Assembly: GCF_019431045.1 (NCBI RefSeq)
Contig: NZ_JAHXPT010000003.1
Location: 62,001-126,000 of the forward strand
Source of the DNA: Clostridium weizhouense
GTDB taxonomy: Bacteria; Bacillota; Clostridia; Clostridiales; Clostridiaceae
Direction of reading: 5' to 3'
DNA length: 64,000 bases
Shown: positions 1-8,944 of the stretch, in pieces
Numbering within the stretch: position 1 is the first letter of the stretch
Layout: each line of letters begins with the position of its first letter
Program-made: the position numbers and the translations under genes
The notes under the pieces: generated by a model
What the model was told of the DNA's origin: nothing
Databases searched by the model: none
Seen by the model: only the letters and a program-made list of their open reading frames with translations

Positions 1-45
1 AAACAATAAAGTAGTATGTTTATTTATTTTATATCATACTACGTT
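1..45 (-). terminator. Hairpin, possible minus-strand terminator
   Basis: Eight-base arms GTAGTATG (11-18) and CATACTAC (35-42) form a perfect stem. Read on the minus strand the stem is followed by a T-rich run (positions 10 to 1). It may end a gene lying outside the window. The T-run is imperfect. Confidence 0.35.
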
Positions 46-167
46 ACCATATTTAGCTAATGTTTTGTATAAACATATTCCTTTATTTGCTACAAAACGT
101 ACAATGTATCTTTAATCTATTATTTACTTTTATATGCCTAAGAATATTAAAAAAGTAGGGTGTTTTT

Positions 168-698
168 ATGGATGAAAAAACTAATAGTTTATATTTAATT
201 TTACAAGAAGAAAAAAATAATATAGAAAATTTTAAAAATATGATTAAGATAAAAGGTGAATTAACAAATAGAATTTCTATTGTTACAAGCGAATTACTAG
301 ATATAAAAAATGACCTCAATATTTTAGAGAAAAACATTGAGGATGAATTAGTAAAAATAGAAACTATAGAAGATAAAATAAGAGAAATTACAAAAACAGA
401 AATTATAAATAAAGCAAATATACTGGTTGACATATTAAAACATAATTTGCCTAAGGAAATTAACGGGGAAATATTATATGACAGTAAACAAGATGAATAT
501 GAACAAGTAATAAACCTAATGAAAGATGATGATATAATTGGAGAAATAGTAATATATAGTAGAAATTATGATAACCTAAAAATAAAGGTGAAATTTTGGG
601 AGCCAGTAAATAAAGAAGAAGAGTTTACAATAAAACAAAAATACAGAATATATAAAATCATATCATTTATTAATACTAATTTAAGTTATGATGAATAG
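168..698 (+). CDS. Hypothetical coiled-coil protein
   Basis: I do not recognise this 176-residue protein. Residues about 1-85 are rich in Glu, Lys, Ile and Asn with a heptad-like pattern (around EEEKNNIENF and LEKNIEDELVKIETIEDKI), which suggests a long coiled coil. The C-terminal half looks globular, with alternating hydrophobic residues. There is no signal peptide, membrane segment or cysteine cluster, so it is probably cytosolic. The ATG follows a GTAGGGTG-like ribosome binding site. It stands alone, and a hairpin terminator follows at about 747-797. Coding status rests on codon use and the long open frame; function is unknown. Confidence 0.7.
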   Translation: MDEKTNSLYLILQEEKNNIENFKNMIKIKGELTNRISIVTSELLDIKNDLNILEKNIEDELVKIETIEDKIREITKTEIINKANILVDILKHNLPKEINGEILYDSKQDEYEQVINLMKDDDIIGEIVIYSRNYDNLKIKVKFWEPVNKEEEFTIKQKYRIYKIISFINTNLSYDE

Positions 699-746
699 GA
701 ATAGTCACTCTTTTGTAAACGATACAAGGATTATATTAATAAATAT

Positions 747-797
747 AAAAGAAATACTTATTTTTATATTAACGATAAAAACTAGGTATTTCTTTTA
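747..797 (+). terminator. Rho-independent terminator
   Basis: The arms AAAAGAAATAC and GTATTTCTTTT are complementary and are followed by TTAATTTT. It lies between the convergent hypothetical gene and the chemotaxis pseudogene and could serve both strands. Confidence 0.6.
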
Positions 798-883
798 ATT
801 TTGATTATGTTTTAAAATAATATTGATTAAAATCTAATTAGAATCAAATTTTATTTTAACTTTAATATTAAAATAAATGTATA

Positions 884-1954
884 TTAAATTTTAAATTTTG
901 ATATTTGATTATTAAATTGTTTTATACTTTCTTTAGATTTTATTACTTCTTCCATAATTATATTAGATTTTTCATTTATATTTGCTACATTCTGAGCAAT
1001 ATTTGAGGTTCTGTCTGCTCCTTCATTTGAAGCCATAGATACATGTCCAATTGTATCTGTTACTTGTTGAAGTGAAGATAAAAGTTCCTCAGATGTGGAG
1101 CTGAATTCTAGTACAAGGTTACTCACAAATTCAGCATCATTGCTATATTTACCTTCCACATTTAACATTGTACTATAATCTTTTTGTACATCTTTAGAGA
1201 CAAAGTTTAACAAGTCATTAGAGCTAGTTGATAAATCATCAACTGATACCACAACTTTTTGTGTTATATTTTGTATTTCAATAACTGTATTTTTACACTC
1301 TTCTGCAAGAGTTCTTATCTCATCAGCAACAACTGAAAAACCACGACCAGCTTCTATAGCAGCATTTAAAGCTAAAAGATTTGTTTGAGTTGATATCTGC
1401 ATTATTGATTCAGACAATACAGTGATTTGTTGTACTATTTTTGAATTCTCTATTGATATTTCTAATTTATCTTTAGTTTGTGAAAAAACATTTAAACTTT
1501 TTTCTTGTAAATTATTAACATTTACTTTAGTATCTATTGCCCTTTTATTTATTTCAGAAGCTTCTATAGCACCTTCTTGAGCTTTTTTTGATATAGAGTC
1601 AACAGCTTTTTCTATTTCATTTGCAGTTGCACTCATTTCTTGTGCCGATGCAGCAGTTTCTTCCATTCCAGCTGATAATTCTTCTGTAGTTGAGGATACA
1701 TCTTCTATATTTTGGTTTAAATCATTTATATTATGTGAAATCGTGTTAACTATTGTTTTAATATTATTAGATTCTTCTTTTACATTACCAATAAAAATTT
1801 TTAATGAATTTTGCATATCATTTATTGCATTTGAAATTTCGCCTATTTCATCTTTTCTTTTCATAAATTTTTTAGCAACATTCATTGTAAAGTCCCCTTT
1901 AGCTACACGTTTTAATTGTTTTACAGAAAAAGCTAATGGAACTGAAATAGATCT
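884..1954 (-). pseudogene. Truncated methyl-accepting chemotaxis protein
   Basis: The open frame encodes only the cytoplasmic half of a chemoreceptor: a HAMP domain (from [12 protein letters not shown] through [12 protein letters not shown]) followed by the methyl-accepting signalling domain. No ligand-binding domain or transmembrane segment precedes it. The frame is closed by a stop codon at 1955-1957, and the first Met (codon at 1883-1885) lies inside the HAMP. The signalling hairpin is also damaged: the conserved tip normally reads [12 protein letters not shown], but here it reads AAIEAGRGF, a clean loss of six residues at the CheA/CheW-contacting tip. An intact paralogue at 59493-61499 keeps this motif. 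It is most likely a decaying relic, although expression of a soluble fragment cannot be excluded. Confidence 0.8.
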
Positions 1955-2109
1955 TTAAATAGTAAAAGTTACTTCGTAACCAATACATACAATAATAAAA
2001 AATATTAAGAAAAATATATAAATTTATAAAAAGATTTTTGAAAATGTTTTTATTTTTCTTTTTTAAGATTAAAAAGAATAAATAATATTAAAATAATTAA
2101 AAATAATAG

Positions 2110-2138
2110 TTGACTATGAAAACGATATGCTATATTAT
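2110..2138 (+). promoter_or_regulatory. nagR-nagA-nagB promoter with candidate cre
   Basis: TTGACT (2110-2115) and TATTAT (2133-2138) are separated by 17 bp. The spacer holds TGAAAACGATATGC (2117-2130), whose left half matches the CcpA cre consensus (TGWAANCG) while the right half matches poorly. Transcription would begin near 2145, inside the first NagR operator. Confidence 0.6.
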
Positions 2139-2182
2139 ATTGGTATAGACCAATTGGCATATACCAATTGGCATATACCAAT
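2139..2182 (+). promoter_or_regulatory. Three tandem NagR/YvoA-type operators
   Basis: Three 16-bp sites of the form ATTGG-6N-CCAAT start at 2139, 2153 and 2167, so they repeat every 14 bp and share 2 bp at each junction. The first is ATTGGTATAGACCAAT; the next two are identical ATTGGCATATACCAAT. They resemble the dre sites bound by GntR-family NagR/YvoA/DasR. They cover the predicted transcription start and the 5' leader of nagR, implying negative autoregulation relieved by an amino-sugar phosphate. Confidence 0.8.
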
Positions 2183-2198
2183 CAAAGGGCGTGAAGTG

Positions 2199-2936
2199 GT
2201 GCAAAAAATAGATAAAACTTTAAATATACCTTTACACATTCAATTGTCTATGATTATTAGAGAAATGATAGAATCTGGAGAACTGTCGGAAGGACATTAT
2301 TTAATGCCAGAGAGGGAAATTTGTAAAATTCAAGATCTTAGTAGAATGACTGTAAATAAAGCTATATTAAACCTTGTAAATGAAGGTTTATTAGATAGGA
2401 AGCAAGGAAAAGGAACTTTTGTAGCTTATAAAAAGAAAAAATATAAATTTCAAAAATTATTAGGCTTCACTGAAGTAATGTCTCAAAAAGGATTTAAAGT
2501 AAAAAACAAAATTTTGAAATTTGAATTAAGTACTCAAAATCATAAAATAAGGGAAAGATTAAAAGCGAAAGATGAAAATGAATTAATATATAGAATTGAG
2601 AGAGTTAGATATATAGATGGTGAGCCTTTTGCATTAGAAATAGTTTATATATTAAAAGATATGTGCAAAGATTTAACAGAAGAATTAGTTAAAGAAAATT
2701 CTTTATATAAATTGTATAGAGAAAGGTATCATCATAAAACTAAAAGAGCAGAACAAGTTATAAAACCAGTAATGATAAATAAATATGAATCTCAAGTTTT
2801 AAATCAAGATTTAAATTCATTAGCACTTAAAATAGATAGAGTAGTTTTTACAGATAAAGAAGAAATAATGGAATATACAAGTTCAATATTTTTAAGTGAT
2901 AAACATGAATATGAAATAGTATTACACGAAAGTTAA
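2199..2936 (+). CDS. nagR: GntR/HutC-family regulator of GlcNAc use
   Basis: A repressor of about 245 residues with an N-terminal winged helix (LHIQLSMIIREMIESGEL through KQGKGTFVA) and a C-terminal UTRA effector domain (from about residue 90), as in Bacillus YvoA/NagR, which senses GlcNAc-6-P or GlcN-6-P. The frame is open back to an ATG at 2127, but that would translate through the operators and start upstream of the likely transcript. I therefore prefer the GTG at 2199 (or 2196) behind AAAGGG at 2184-2189. It is the first gene of nagR-nagA-nagB, with 35 bp to nagA. Family and operon context agree, so function is fairly secure. Confidence 0.87.
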   Translation: MQKIDKTLNIPLHIQLSMIIREMIESGELSEGHYLMPEREICKIQDLSRMTVNKAILNLVNEGLLDRKQGKGTFVAYKKKKYKFQKLLGFTEVMSQKGFKVKNKILKFELSTQNHKIRERLKAKDENELIYRIERVRYIDGEPFALEIVYILKDMCKDLTEELVKENSLYKLYRERYHHKTKRAEQVIKPVMINKYESQVLNQDLNSLALKIDRVVFTDKEEIMEYTSSIFLSDKHEYEIVLHES

Positions 2937-2971
2937 AAATAAATTTTTATTATAAGAAGGGGTGAAAATCT

Positions 2972-4108
2972 ATGAAAGCTTTAGTAAATGGAAAAATAAT
3001 AGTGAAAGATAAAATTTTAAGTAATAAAGTATTAGTTTTTGATAAAAAAATAATTGATATATGTGAAAATGTTCCTGAAAATTGTGAAGTTATTAATGCA
3101 AAAGGAATGATTATATCGCCAGGTCTTATAGATATACATATACACGGTAGTTGTAATGCTGATACTATGGATAAATCAATAGAATCTATTAATACTATAG
3201 CTTCTGGAATATGTAAAAATGGAGTAACATCATTTTTACCAACTACTATGACTATGAGTAAGGAAGATATATATGAAGCACTTAATGTTTTAAGAGAATC
3301 TATGAATAAAGAAAATCATGGTGCTAAGGTACTTGGGGCTCATATGGAAGGACCTTTTATAAATGCTATTTATAAAGGTGCACAAAATGAAAAATATGTA
3401 TTAAAACCAAGTTTTGAGTTTATAAAAGAATATACAGATGTTATAAAGATAATTTCATATGCTCCAGAATTAGATGAAGAGTTTAATTTTACCAAACAAG
3501 TAAAAAGAAGCACTGATATTAAATTATCAATATGTCATACTAATGCAACTTATAAAGAAGCAGATGAAGCTATAAAACTTGGAGTATCGAATATAACACA
3601 TCTGTTTAATGCAATGACGGGTTTAAATCATAGAGAACCAGGGGTAGTAGGAGCAGCACTTATAAGCGATACTTATTGTGAAATTATAGCAGATAAAATT
3701 CACGTAGATAAGAATTTATTTGAATTTGTATTAAATAACAAAGGAAAAGATAAAATAATTCTTATAACAGATAGCATGAGAGCAGGATGTATGAGAGATG
3801 GTAAATATGATCTCGGTGGACAAGATGTATATGTTAAGGATGGAGCAGCTAGATTACAAGAAGGAAACTTAGCAGGAAGTATTTTAACTTTAAATAAGGC
3901 AGTTTATAATTTCTTTGAAAATACAAATTTAGAAATTAATGAAGCTATATATATGGCATCATTAAATCCAGCAAAGTCTATAGGAATAGATGATAAAAAA
4001 GGAAGTTTAGAAATAGGAAAAGATGCTGATATAGCAGTATTTGATGAAAAAATGGAGTGTTATCTTTCAATATCAGAAGGAAAATATATATTTAATAAAT
4101 TAAATTAG
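2972..4108 (+). CDS. nagA: N-acetylglucosamine-6-phosphate deacetylase
   Basis: NagA removes acetate from GlcNAc-6-P to give GlcN-6-P in the cytosol. The 378-residue protein shows the amidohydrolase metal motif DIHIHG, the metal-binding Glu in AHMEGPF, His ligands in SICHTNA and THLFNAM, and the catalytic Asp in LITDSM. Its length is normal for the family. A good AGAAGGGG ribosome binding site precedes the ATG. It lies between nagR and nagB (13-bp gap to nagB), so the three are one transcript under the NagR operators. Confidence 0.95.
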   Translation: MKALVNGKIIVKDKILSNKVLVFDKKIIDICENVPENCEVINAKGMIISPGLIDIHIHGSCNADTMDKSIESINTIASGICKNGVTSFLPTTMTMSKEDIYEALNVLRESMNKENHGAKVLGAHMEGPFINAIYKGAQNEKYVLKPSFEFIKEYTDVIKIISYAPELDEEFNFTKQVKRSTDIKLSICHTNATYKEADEAIKLGVSNITHLFNAMTGLNHREPGVVGAALISDTYCEIIADKIHVDKNLFEFVLNNKGKDKIILITDSMRAGCMRDGKYDLGGQDVYVKDGAARLQEGNLAGSILTLNKAVYNFFENTNLEINEAIYMASLNPAKSIGIDDKKGSLEIGKDADIAVFDEKMECYLSISEGKYIFNKLN

Positions 4109-4121
4109 AAGGAGTAAGATT

Positions 4122-4871
4122 ATGAGAATATTAGTTTGTAAAAATTATGATGAAATGAGTAAGAAAGCAGCCCAAATGATATTAAGTCAAGTAACATTAA
4201 AGCCTGATTCAATACTAGGACTTGCAACAGGAAGTACACCAATTGGAATGTACAAAAATTTAATTGATATGTATAAAAATAGAATAATTGATTTTTCAGA
4301 AGTTAAAACTTTTAACTTAGATGAATATTATAAATTACCTGTAGATAATGATCAAAGTTACCATTATTTTATGGATGATAATTTATTTAATCATATAAAT
4401 ATTAACCGTGAAAATATTAATATACCTAATGGTATGGCTGAAAATATAGAAGAGGAATGTATTAGATATGATGAAAAGATAAAAAAATCTAATGGAATAG
4501 ACATACAAGTATTAGGTATAGGTAGAAATGCTCATATAGGTTTCAATGAACCAACTGTAAACTTTGAAAAAAGAACTTATGTTGTAGAGTTACAAGAATC
4601 TACTAGAATGGCAAATTCAAGATTTTTTAATAGTTTAGATGAAGTTCCTAAGAAAGCTATTACAATGGGAACAGGATCTATATTTGAAAGTAAAAAGATT
4701 ATGCTTTTAGCATCAGGAAAAGAAAAAGCAAAAGCTATATATGATACAATTCACGGAAAAATAACTCCAGAAGTGCCAGCTTCAATACTTCAACTTCATA
4801 ATGATGTGGTAGTAATATTAGATGAAGAAGCAGCTTCTTTATTAGATACAAAAGAGTATAAATCACTATAA
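4122..4871 (+). CDS. nagB: Glucosamine-6-phosphate deaminase
   Basis: NagB converts GlcN-6-P to fructose-6-P and ammonia, feeding amino sugars into glycolysis. Motifs seen include LGLATGSTP (phosphate binding), FNLDEYY (active-site Asp), LGIGRNAHIGFNEP and the C-terminal PEVPASILQLH. At 249 residues it is the short, typically non-allosteric Gram-positive form. It is the last gene of the nagR-nagA-nagB unit. Interestingly the conserved LGIGxNGHIGFNEP motif reads RNAHIGF here, with Ala in place of the usual Gly. Confidence 0.95.
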   Translation: MRILVCKNYDEMSKKAAQMILSQVTLKPDSILGLATGSTPIGMYKNLIDMYKNRIIDFSEVKTFNLDEYYKLPVDNDQSYHYFMDDNLFNHININRENINIPNGMAENIEEECIRYDEKIKKSNGIDIQVLGIGRNAHIGFNEPTVNFEKRTYVVELQESTRMANSRFFNSLDEVPKKAITMGTGSIFESKKIMLLASGKEKAKAIYDTIHGKITPEVPASILQLHNDVVVILDEEAASLLDTKEYKSL

Positions 4872-5159
4872 AATTTAAGTTTTACAATAGTGTTGATGTT
4901 GTAATAAACATTTCAAGCAATAGAATTTATTTTAAAATCTAAAATATGTTTTACCAAGTATATTTTAAATAAAAATTACAATAACTAATTATATTATAGT
5001 ATTTAATTAAAATAGAATTTTTTATAAAAACTTTATAAAAAATTATAAATGTATTAACTGAATTAGAAAATATTGAAAAGATAATTTGATATATTAATTT
5101 TATTATATTACAACATTAACATTACAAAATAATTTTATAAACTAAGGAGGAAAAATATT

Positions 5160-6599
5160 ATGCTTAAATTTTTACAACGTATAGGTAAATCACTAATGCT
5201 TCCTATAGCATGCTTACCGATTGCAGGAATTATGCTTAGAATTGGTCAACCAGATGTAATCAATGCTTTGAGTTTTATACCATTTTTAAAAACAATATTA
5301 CCTTTCTTTGCTTCTGCAGGTGGAGCATTGTTTGATAATTTACCATTGTTATTTGCTATCGGTGTTTCAGTTGGATTATCTGATGACCAAAATGGTGCAG
5401 CAGGATTAGCTGGAGTTATAACTTACTTAACGTTAACTAATGTAACTAAGCAATATTGGAGTATGAACTATACACCTGAAGTTGCAGCAACTTTAAAAAT
5501 ATCGTTTTTAGGAGGTATACTTGCGGGTGTTATAGGTGGACTTTCTTATAACAAATTTAGAGGTGTAAAATTACCAGATTCTTTAGCATTCTTTGGAGGA
5601 AGAAGATTTGTTCCAATTATGGCAGGATTGATTGCATTTATAGTAGCAATACCACTTGGGATGATTTGGCCTTCAATCCAAAATGCTTTAAGCGGTGCAT
5701 CAGCTGGAATCGCAGGAATGGGTGCGATAGGTGTTGCATTATTTGGTATATTTAATCGTCTATTAATTCCAATAGGACTTCACCATGTTCTAAATTCTTT
5801 CTTCTGGTTTCAATTAGGAGAATTTAATGGTGTTACAGGAGATTTAAGCAGATTTTTCCAAGGAGATCCAAATGCAGGACATTTTATGGCTGGATTCTTC
5901 CCAGTAATGATGTTTGGTATGCCGGCTATAGCACTTGCAATATATTTTGCGGCTAAAAAAGAAAAGAAAAAAGAAGTTGCAGGTATGCTTATTTCAATAG
6001 CTCTTACAGCATTTTTAACAGGTGTTACTGAACCATTAGAATTCTTATTTATATTCTTATCACCATTTTTACTAGTAGCACATGCTTTATTAACAGGTTT
6101 ATCTTGTTTCATAGTAGATACTATGGGGGTTTTACATGGATTTACATTCTCAGCAGGTTTTATAGATTATGCATTAAATTTTAATTTGGCAACTAAACCA
6201 TTATTAATATTAATAATAGGATTAATAATAGGTGCACTTTACTTTGTAATATTCTTAACATTAATAAAAAAATTAAATTTACCAACTCCAGGTAGAGAAG
6301 AAGATGATGATGATGAATTTACAGAAAATGAATCTTTAAATTCAGGAAATGATAATGTTTATGCAAAATATATAGAGTACCTAGGAGGAAAAGAAAATAT
6401 ATTAAAGGTTGATAATTGTGCAACACGTCTAAGATTAGAAGTAAAAGATTCAGCTTTAGTAGAAGATAAAAAGTTGAAATCTGTAGGAGCTAGAGGGGTA
6501 GTAAGATTAGATAAATCTAGCGTTCAAGTTATAGTAGGAACAAATGTTGAATTTGTTGCAGATGGGATTAAAGACTTAATGAGAAATAAGCAAAAATAG
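5160..6599 (+). CDS. nagE: PTS transporter IICB, GlcNAc/glucose type
   Basis: This 479-residue phosphotransferase permease has an N-terminal IIC membrane domain (about 1-370, many hydrophobic helices, with the family motif GVTEPLEFLFIF) and a C-terminal IIB domain (about 395-479). The phosphorylated Cys420 sits in DNCATRLRLEV. There is no IIA domain, so phosphate must come from a IIA encoded elsewhere. The linker is acidic (EEDDDDEF). It lies 288 bp after nagB without a visible NagR operator of its own. N-acetylglucosamine is the likely substrate from the neighbours, but glucose cannot be excluded from sequence alone. Confidence 0.85.
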   Translation: MLKFLQRIGKSLMLPIACLPIAGIMLRIGQPDVINALSFIPFLKTILPFFASAGGALFDNLPLLFAIGVSVGLSDDQNGAAGLAGVITYLTLTNVTKQYWSMNYTPEVAATLKISFLGGILAGVIGGLSYNKFRGVKLPDSLAFFGGRRFVPIMAGLIAFIVAIPLGMIWPSIQNALSGASAGIAGMGAIGVALFGIFNRLLIPIGLHHVLNSFFWFQLGEFNGVTGDLSRFFQGDPNAGHFMAGFFPVMMFGMPAIALAIYFAAKKEKKKEVAGMLISIALTAFLTGVTEPLEFLFIFLSPFLLVAHALLTGLSCFIVDTMGVLHGFTFSAGFIDYALNFNLATKPLLILIIGLIIGALYFVIFLTLIKKLNLPTPGREEDDDDEFTENESLNSGNDNVYAKYIEYLGGKENILKVDNCATRLRLEVKDSALVEDKKLKSVGARGVVRLDKSSVQVIVGTNVEFVADGIKDLMRNKQK

Positions 6600-6768
6600 T
6601 TTTAATAGATTAAATAAAAACATATAATGTTTTGGTAACAAATAAATTCATAAATAATATTCTAGATCTAACTGTTTCAGAAAATGATATAGAAACAATT
6701 AATTAAACTTAGAAGAACTCTTATTATAATCGTAGCATTTATAAAAAAGCTGAATACTATAAAAGTAT

Positions 6769-6928
6769 AAGGCATAATCAAAAAATAACAATTCCATATA
6801 ATAAGCCTATTTTCCATTATACTGAGTCAGCAGATTGTCTAATAGGTATGCTATGAGATCAATCTGCCTCCTTGCTTAATGAAAAATAATCATGGCATTT
6901 TGGATCGGTTATTTTCCTTCATATGCCT
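6769..6928 (+). repeat. GGCATA-ended 160-bp element, copy 1
   Basis: The element begins AAGGCATAATC and ends CATATGCC, so its ends are inverted (GGCATA/TATGCC). Inside are AAAAATAAC/GTTATTTT arms and a CAGATTG/CAATCTG stem enclosing the conserved loop CTAATAGGTATGCTATGAG. A related copy of the same length lies at 63185-63344. Both end about 20-30 bp before a start codon on the plus strand. The preceding stretch 6600-6768 holds no gene; a short protein-like frame ending near 6705 (ILDLTVSENDIETIN) may be a gene remnant. Confidence 0.7.
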
Positions 6929-6955
6929 AAAAGAAAACTCTGTAGGAGGTAAAAA

Positions 6956-7186
6956 ATGAACGGTTATGAACTAATAATGAGAGTTCAACAAAAAATGCAG
7001 GATCCTAAATTTGCAGAAAAGTTTAATAAGGCAGTAGTAGAACTTAATAGTATACCAGGTCTCCAACAAGAAGTACTAAAAATAGCACAAATACAAGATG
7101 AGAAAAAAAGAGAAAAAGCTATGGATAGGTTACCAAATAAGGCGAAAAAGGCTGTTAAAGAAGTTTTAAGAATGTTAGAAGCTTAG
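6956..7186 (+). CDS. Small helical hypothetical protein
   Basis: A 76-residue, lysine-rich, probably all-helical cytosolic protein behind a strong TAGGAGG ribosome binding site. There is no membrane segment and no cysteine. Motifs such as LQQEVLKIAQIQDEKKREKAMDRLPNKAKKAV suggest a small helical bundle. I do not recognise a function. It starts 28 bp after the 160-bp GGCATA element and is followed by a terminator at 7391-7431, so it is monocistronic. Confidence 0.72.
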   Translation: MNGYELIMRVQQKMQDPKFAEKFNKAVVELNSIPGLQQEVLKIAQIQDEKKREKAMDRLPNKAKKAVKEVLRMLEA

Positions 7187-7390
7187 GAAGTATTTTAAGA
7201 TAATATAAAATATATAGACTTGTTTAATTGATAAAAAAGAGTTTAACATTAATAAGGATAAGCTGCTTAAATATCTACATAATTAAATTAGAATTTAAGC
7301 ATAGTTTGTAAAATGATATTATATAAATTTGATAGACAGAATTAAATCATTAAATATAAATATTAACTTAAAAATAACTAAATTTAAGAA

Positions 7391-7431
7391 ATACCCTATA
7401 GAATATAGATTATTTTATAGGGTATTTTTTA
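7391..7431 (+). terminator. Rho-independent terminator
   Basis: ATACCCTATA pairs with TATAGGGTAT and is followed by TTTTTTA. The rest of 7187-7487 is AT-rich, with no open frame I would support. Confidence 0.75.
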
Positions 7432-7487
7432 TGCTTTAATACTTTATATTATTTTAACAGTTTCTTTTATATATAATAATTAAAATT

Positions 7488-7516
7488 TTGGTTAAATAGT
7501 GAATATATAGTATAAT
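7488..7516 (+). promoter_or_regulatory. Promoter of the DUF457-type gene
   Basis: TTGGTT (7488-7493) and a perfect TATAAT (7511-7516) with a 17-bp spacer stand 78 bp before the ATG at 7594. Confidence 0.55.
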
Positions 7517-7593
7517 ATACGATATGATAAAATTTAAGGCTCATTTAAATTTAATTCATGAGTCTAAACAAAAGAGAAATAGGAGTACAAAAA

Positions 7594-8115
7594 ATGAATT
7601 ATAAAACTCATATAAATGGAGGAATTTTAGCAAGCCTTTACATAACTTCTCAAATACATAATGTTGAATTATTACATACGGCTATTTTTATAGGGGGTTC
7701 AATGCTTGGTAGTCTACTTCCTGATATTGATCATAGAAGCAGTTATATTGGAAACAAAGCTAAACCAGTATCAAGAGTTATAAACAAATTAGCTGGTCAT
7801 AGAAAGTTATTTCATTCGCCACTACTTTATTTGATTTTGTATTTTATAGCAGATATTTTTATATTAAATAAGTTTGGAATTAGTTTTAATAAAGGTTTGT
7901 TTTTAGGAATAATGTCACATTTACTCTTAGATAGTTTTACTATAGGGGGATTACCATGGTTTTATCCAATTAGTAAAAAGAGGTTCTCTATAGGAAAAAT
8001 AAAGACAAACAGTCAATTGGAATTTACTTTTTGTGGAATTTTAATCTTTATAAACATATTAATATTATTAGATTTACTTAAGATAACATCTATATTTACG
8101 TTTACTCAAGGATAG
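7594..8115 (+). CDS. YdjM/DUF457-family membrane protein
   Basis: The 173-residue protein has the features of the YdjM-like, membrane-bound predicted metal-dependent hydrolases: LGSLLPDIDHRSS near residue 50, GHRKLFHSP near residue 75 and GIMSHLLLDSFTIGG near residue 115. These conserved His and Asp residues would bind metal. About four hydrophobic helices place it in the membrane. The ATG at 7594 is chosen over the upstream TTG-proximal start at 7558 because AGGAG lies 9 bp before it and the N terminus then matches the family pattern. Substrate is unknown. Confidence 0.8.
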   Translation: MNYKTHINGGILASLYITSQIHNVELLHTAIFIGGSMLGSLLPDIDHRSSYIGNKAKPVSRVINKLAGHRKLFHSPLLYLILYFIADIFILNKFGISFNKGLFLGIMSHLLLDSFTIGGLPWFYPISKKRFSIGKIKTNSQLEFTFCGILIFINILILLDLLKITSIFTFTQG

Positions 8116-8309
8116 AATGTATCATGTTGCATTAATAATTTTAATATATTGAAGAATATTAAAGTATATTAATAAATATTATTATAAAAACGGTAAATAT
8201 ATAGGATAGATTTTTATTATATATGTTTAGAATATAAAAATCTATTTGATATATAGTTATTTCACTATTTTACTGTACATTTTAAATAATTATAAGAGGA
8301 AGATATAAA

Positions 8310-8690
8310 ATGAATAAAGAAAAAAATAAATTTTTTATATACATTCCGTTAATTGTATACTTAATACTTATAGCAACATATATATATGCTTATAATAAGT
8401 CTTCAAATATATTTTGGGTTGCATTCATAATAGAAAGAGTTTTTTCGTATTTTTATACTGAAAAAATTACTAATTTATTAGATAACATAGAATGTGAAAA
8501 TAAATCTGAATTTGGATTAATAGTTATAGTACTTATTTTGATATTTATAGGTTTAGGTTTAATTATTTATATAGGTTTTAATTATCCAACATTATTTGTA
8601 ATTCTAATTATAGGAGAAATAATCGATGCTATATTCAATAAAATAGCTTATATATTAACTGAAGATGAGAATATTGAAAAATTAAAATAA
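8310..8690 (+). CDS. Hypothetical membrane protein
   Basis: A 126-residue protein with three or four hydrophobic stretches (about residues 8-28, 32-48, 66-88 and 92-110), so it is an integral membrane protein. Some look like that of two-helix repeats. No family motif was recognised. An AGAGGAAG ribosome binding site precedes the ATG. A terminator follows at 8704-8748, so it is probably transcribed alone. Confidence 0.7.
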   Translation: MNKEKNKFFIYIPLIVYLILIATYIYAYNKSSNIFWVAFIIERVFSYFYTEKITNLLDNIECENKSEFGLIVIVLILIFIGLGLIIYIGFNYPTLFVILIIGEIIDAIFNKIAYILTEDENIEKLK

Positions 8691-8703
8691 TATAAAATAT
8701 AAA

Positions 8704-8748
8704 TGGGCTGTCTCAAAAGAATTTTTAAGTATTTGAGGCAGCTTTATA
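8704..8748 (+). terminator. Terminator of the TCTCAAA family
   Basis: GGGCTGTCTCAAA pairs with TTTGAGGCAGCTTT. It is a diverged member of the repeated terminator family described under findings. Confidence 0.7.
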
Positions 8749-8813
8749 TTATTCGGTTTATGAAATCTAGTTTATAATTTAGCAAGATTTAAAATTGGTC
8801 TTAAATAAAGTTT

Positions 8814-8925
8814 TTGATGCATATGTTTATTATGCTATAATAAACTGTACAATGCAAAAATAGAACTTTTTTAAATTTATATTTTATATTATAGAATATT
8901 TAAAAATATTATTAGAAAAGTTCTT
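8814..8925 (+). promoter_or_regulatory. topB promoter and leader hairpin
   Basis: TTGATG (8814-8819) and an extended -10 TGCTATAAT (8833-8841) are 16 bp apart. In the leader, AGAACTTTT (8862-8870) pairs with AAAAGTTCT (8917-8925), just before the ribosome binding site. This could be an attenuator or a translation-controlling hairpin; its T-run (TTTT) is too short to be a convincing terminator. Confidence 0.5.
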
Positions 8926-8944
8926 TTGAGAAAAGGAGAAAAGA

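Noticed and set aside
2127-2198. Upstream in-frame start of nagR at ATG 2127
   Set aside because: It would translate through the three operators and lies upstream of the predicted transcription start (about 2145). A ribosome binding site precedes GTG 2196/2199 instead.
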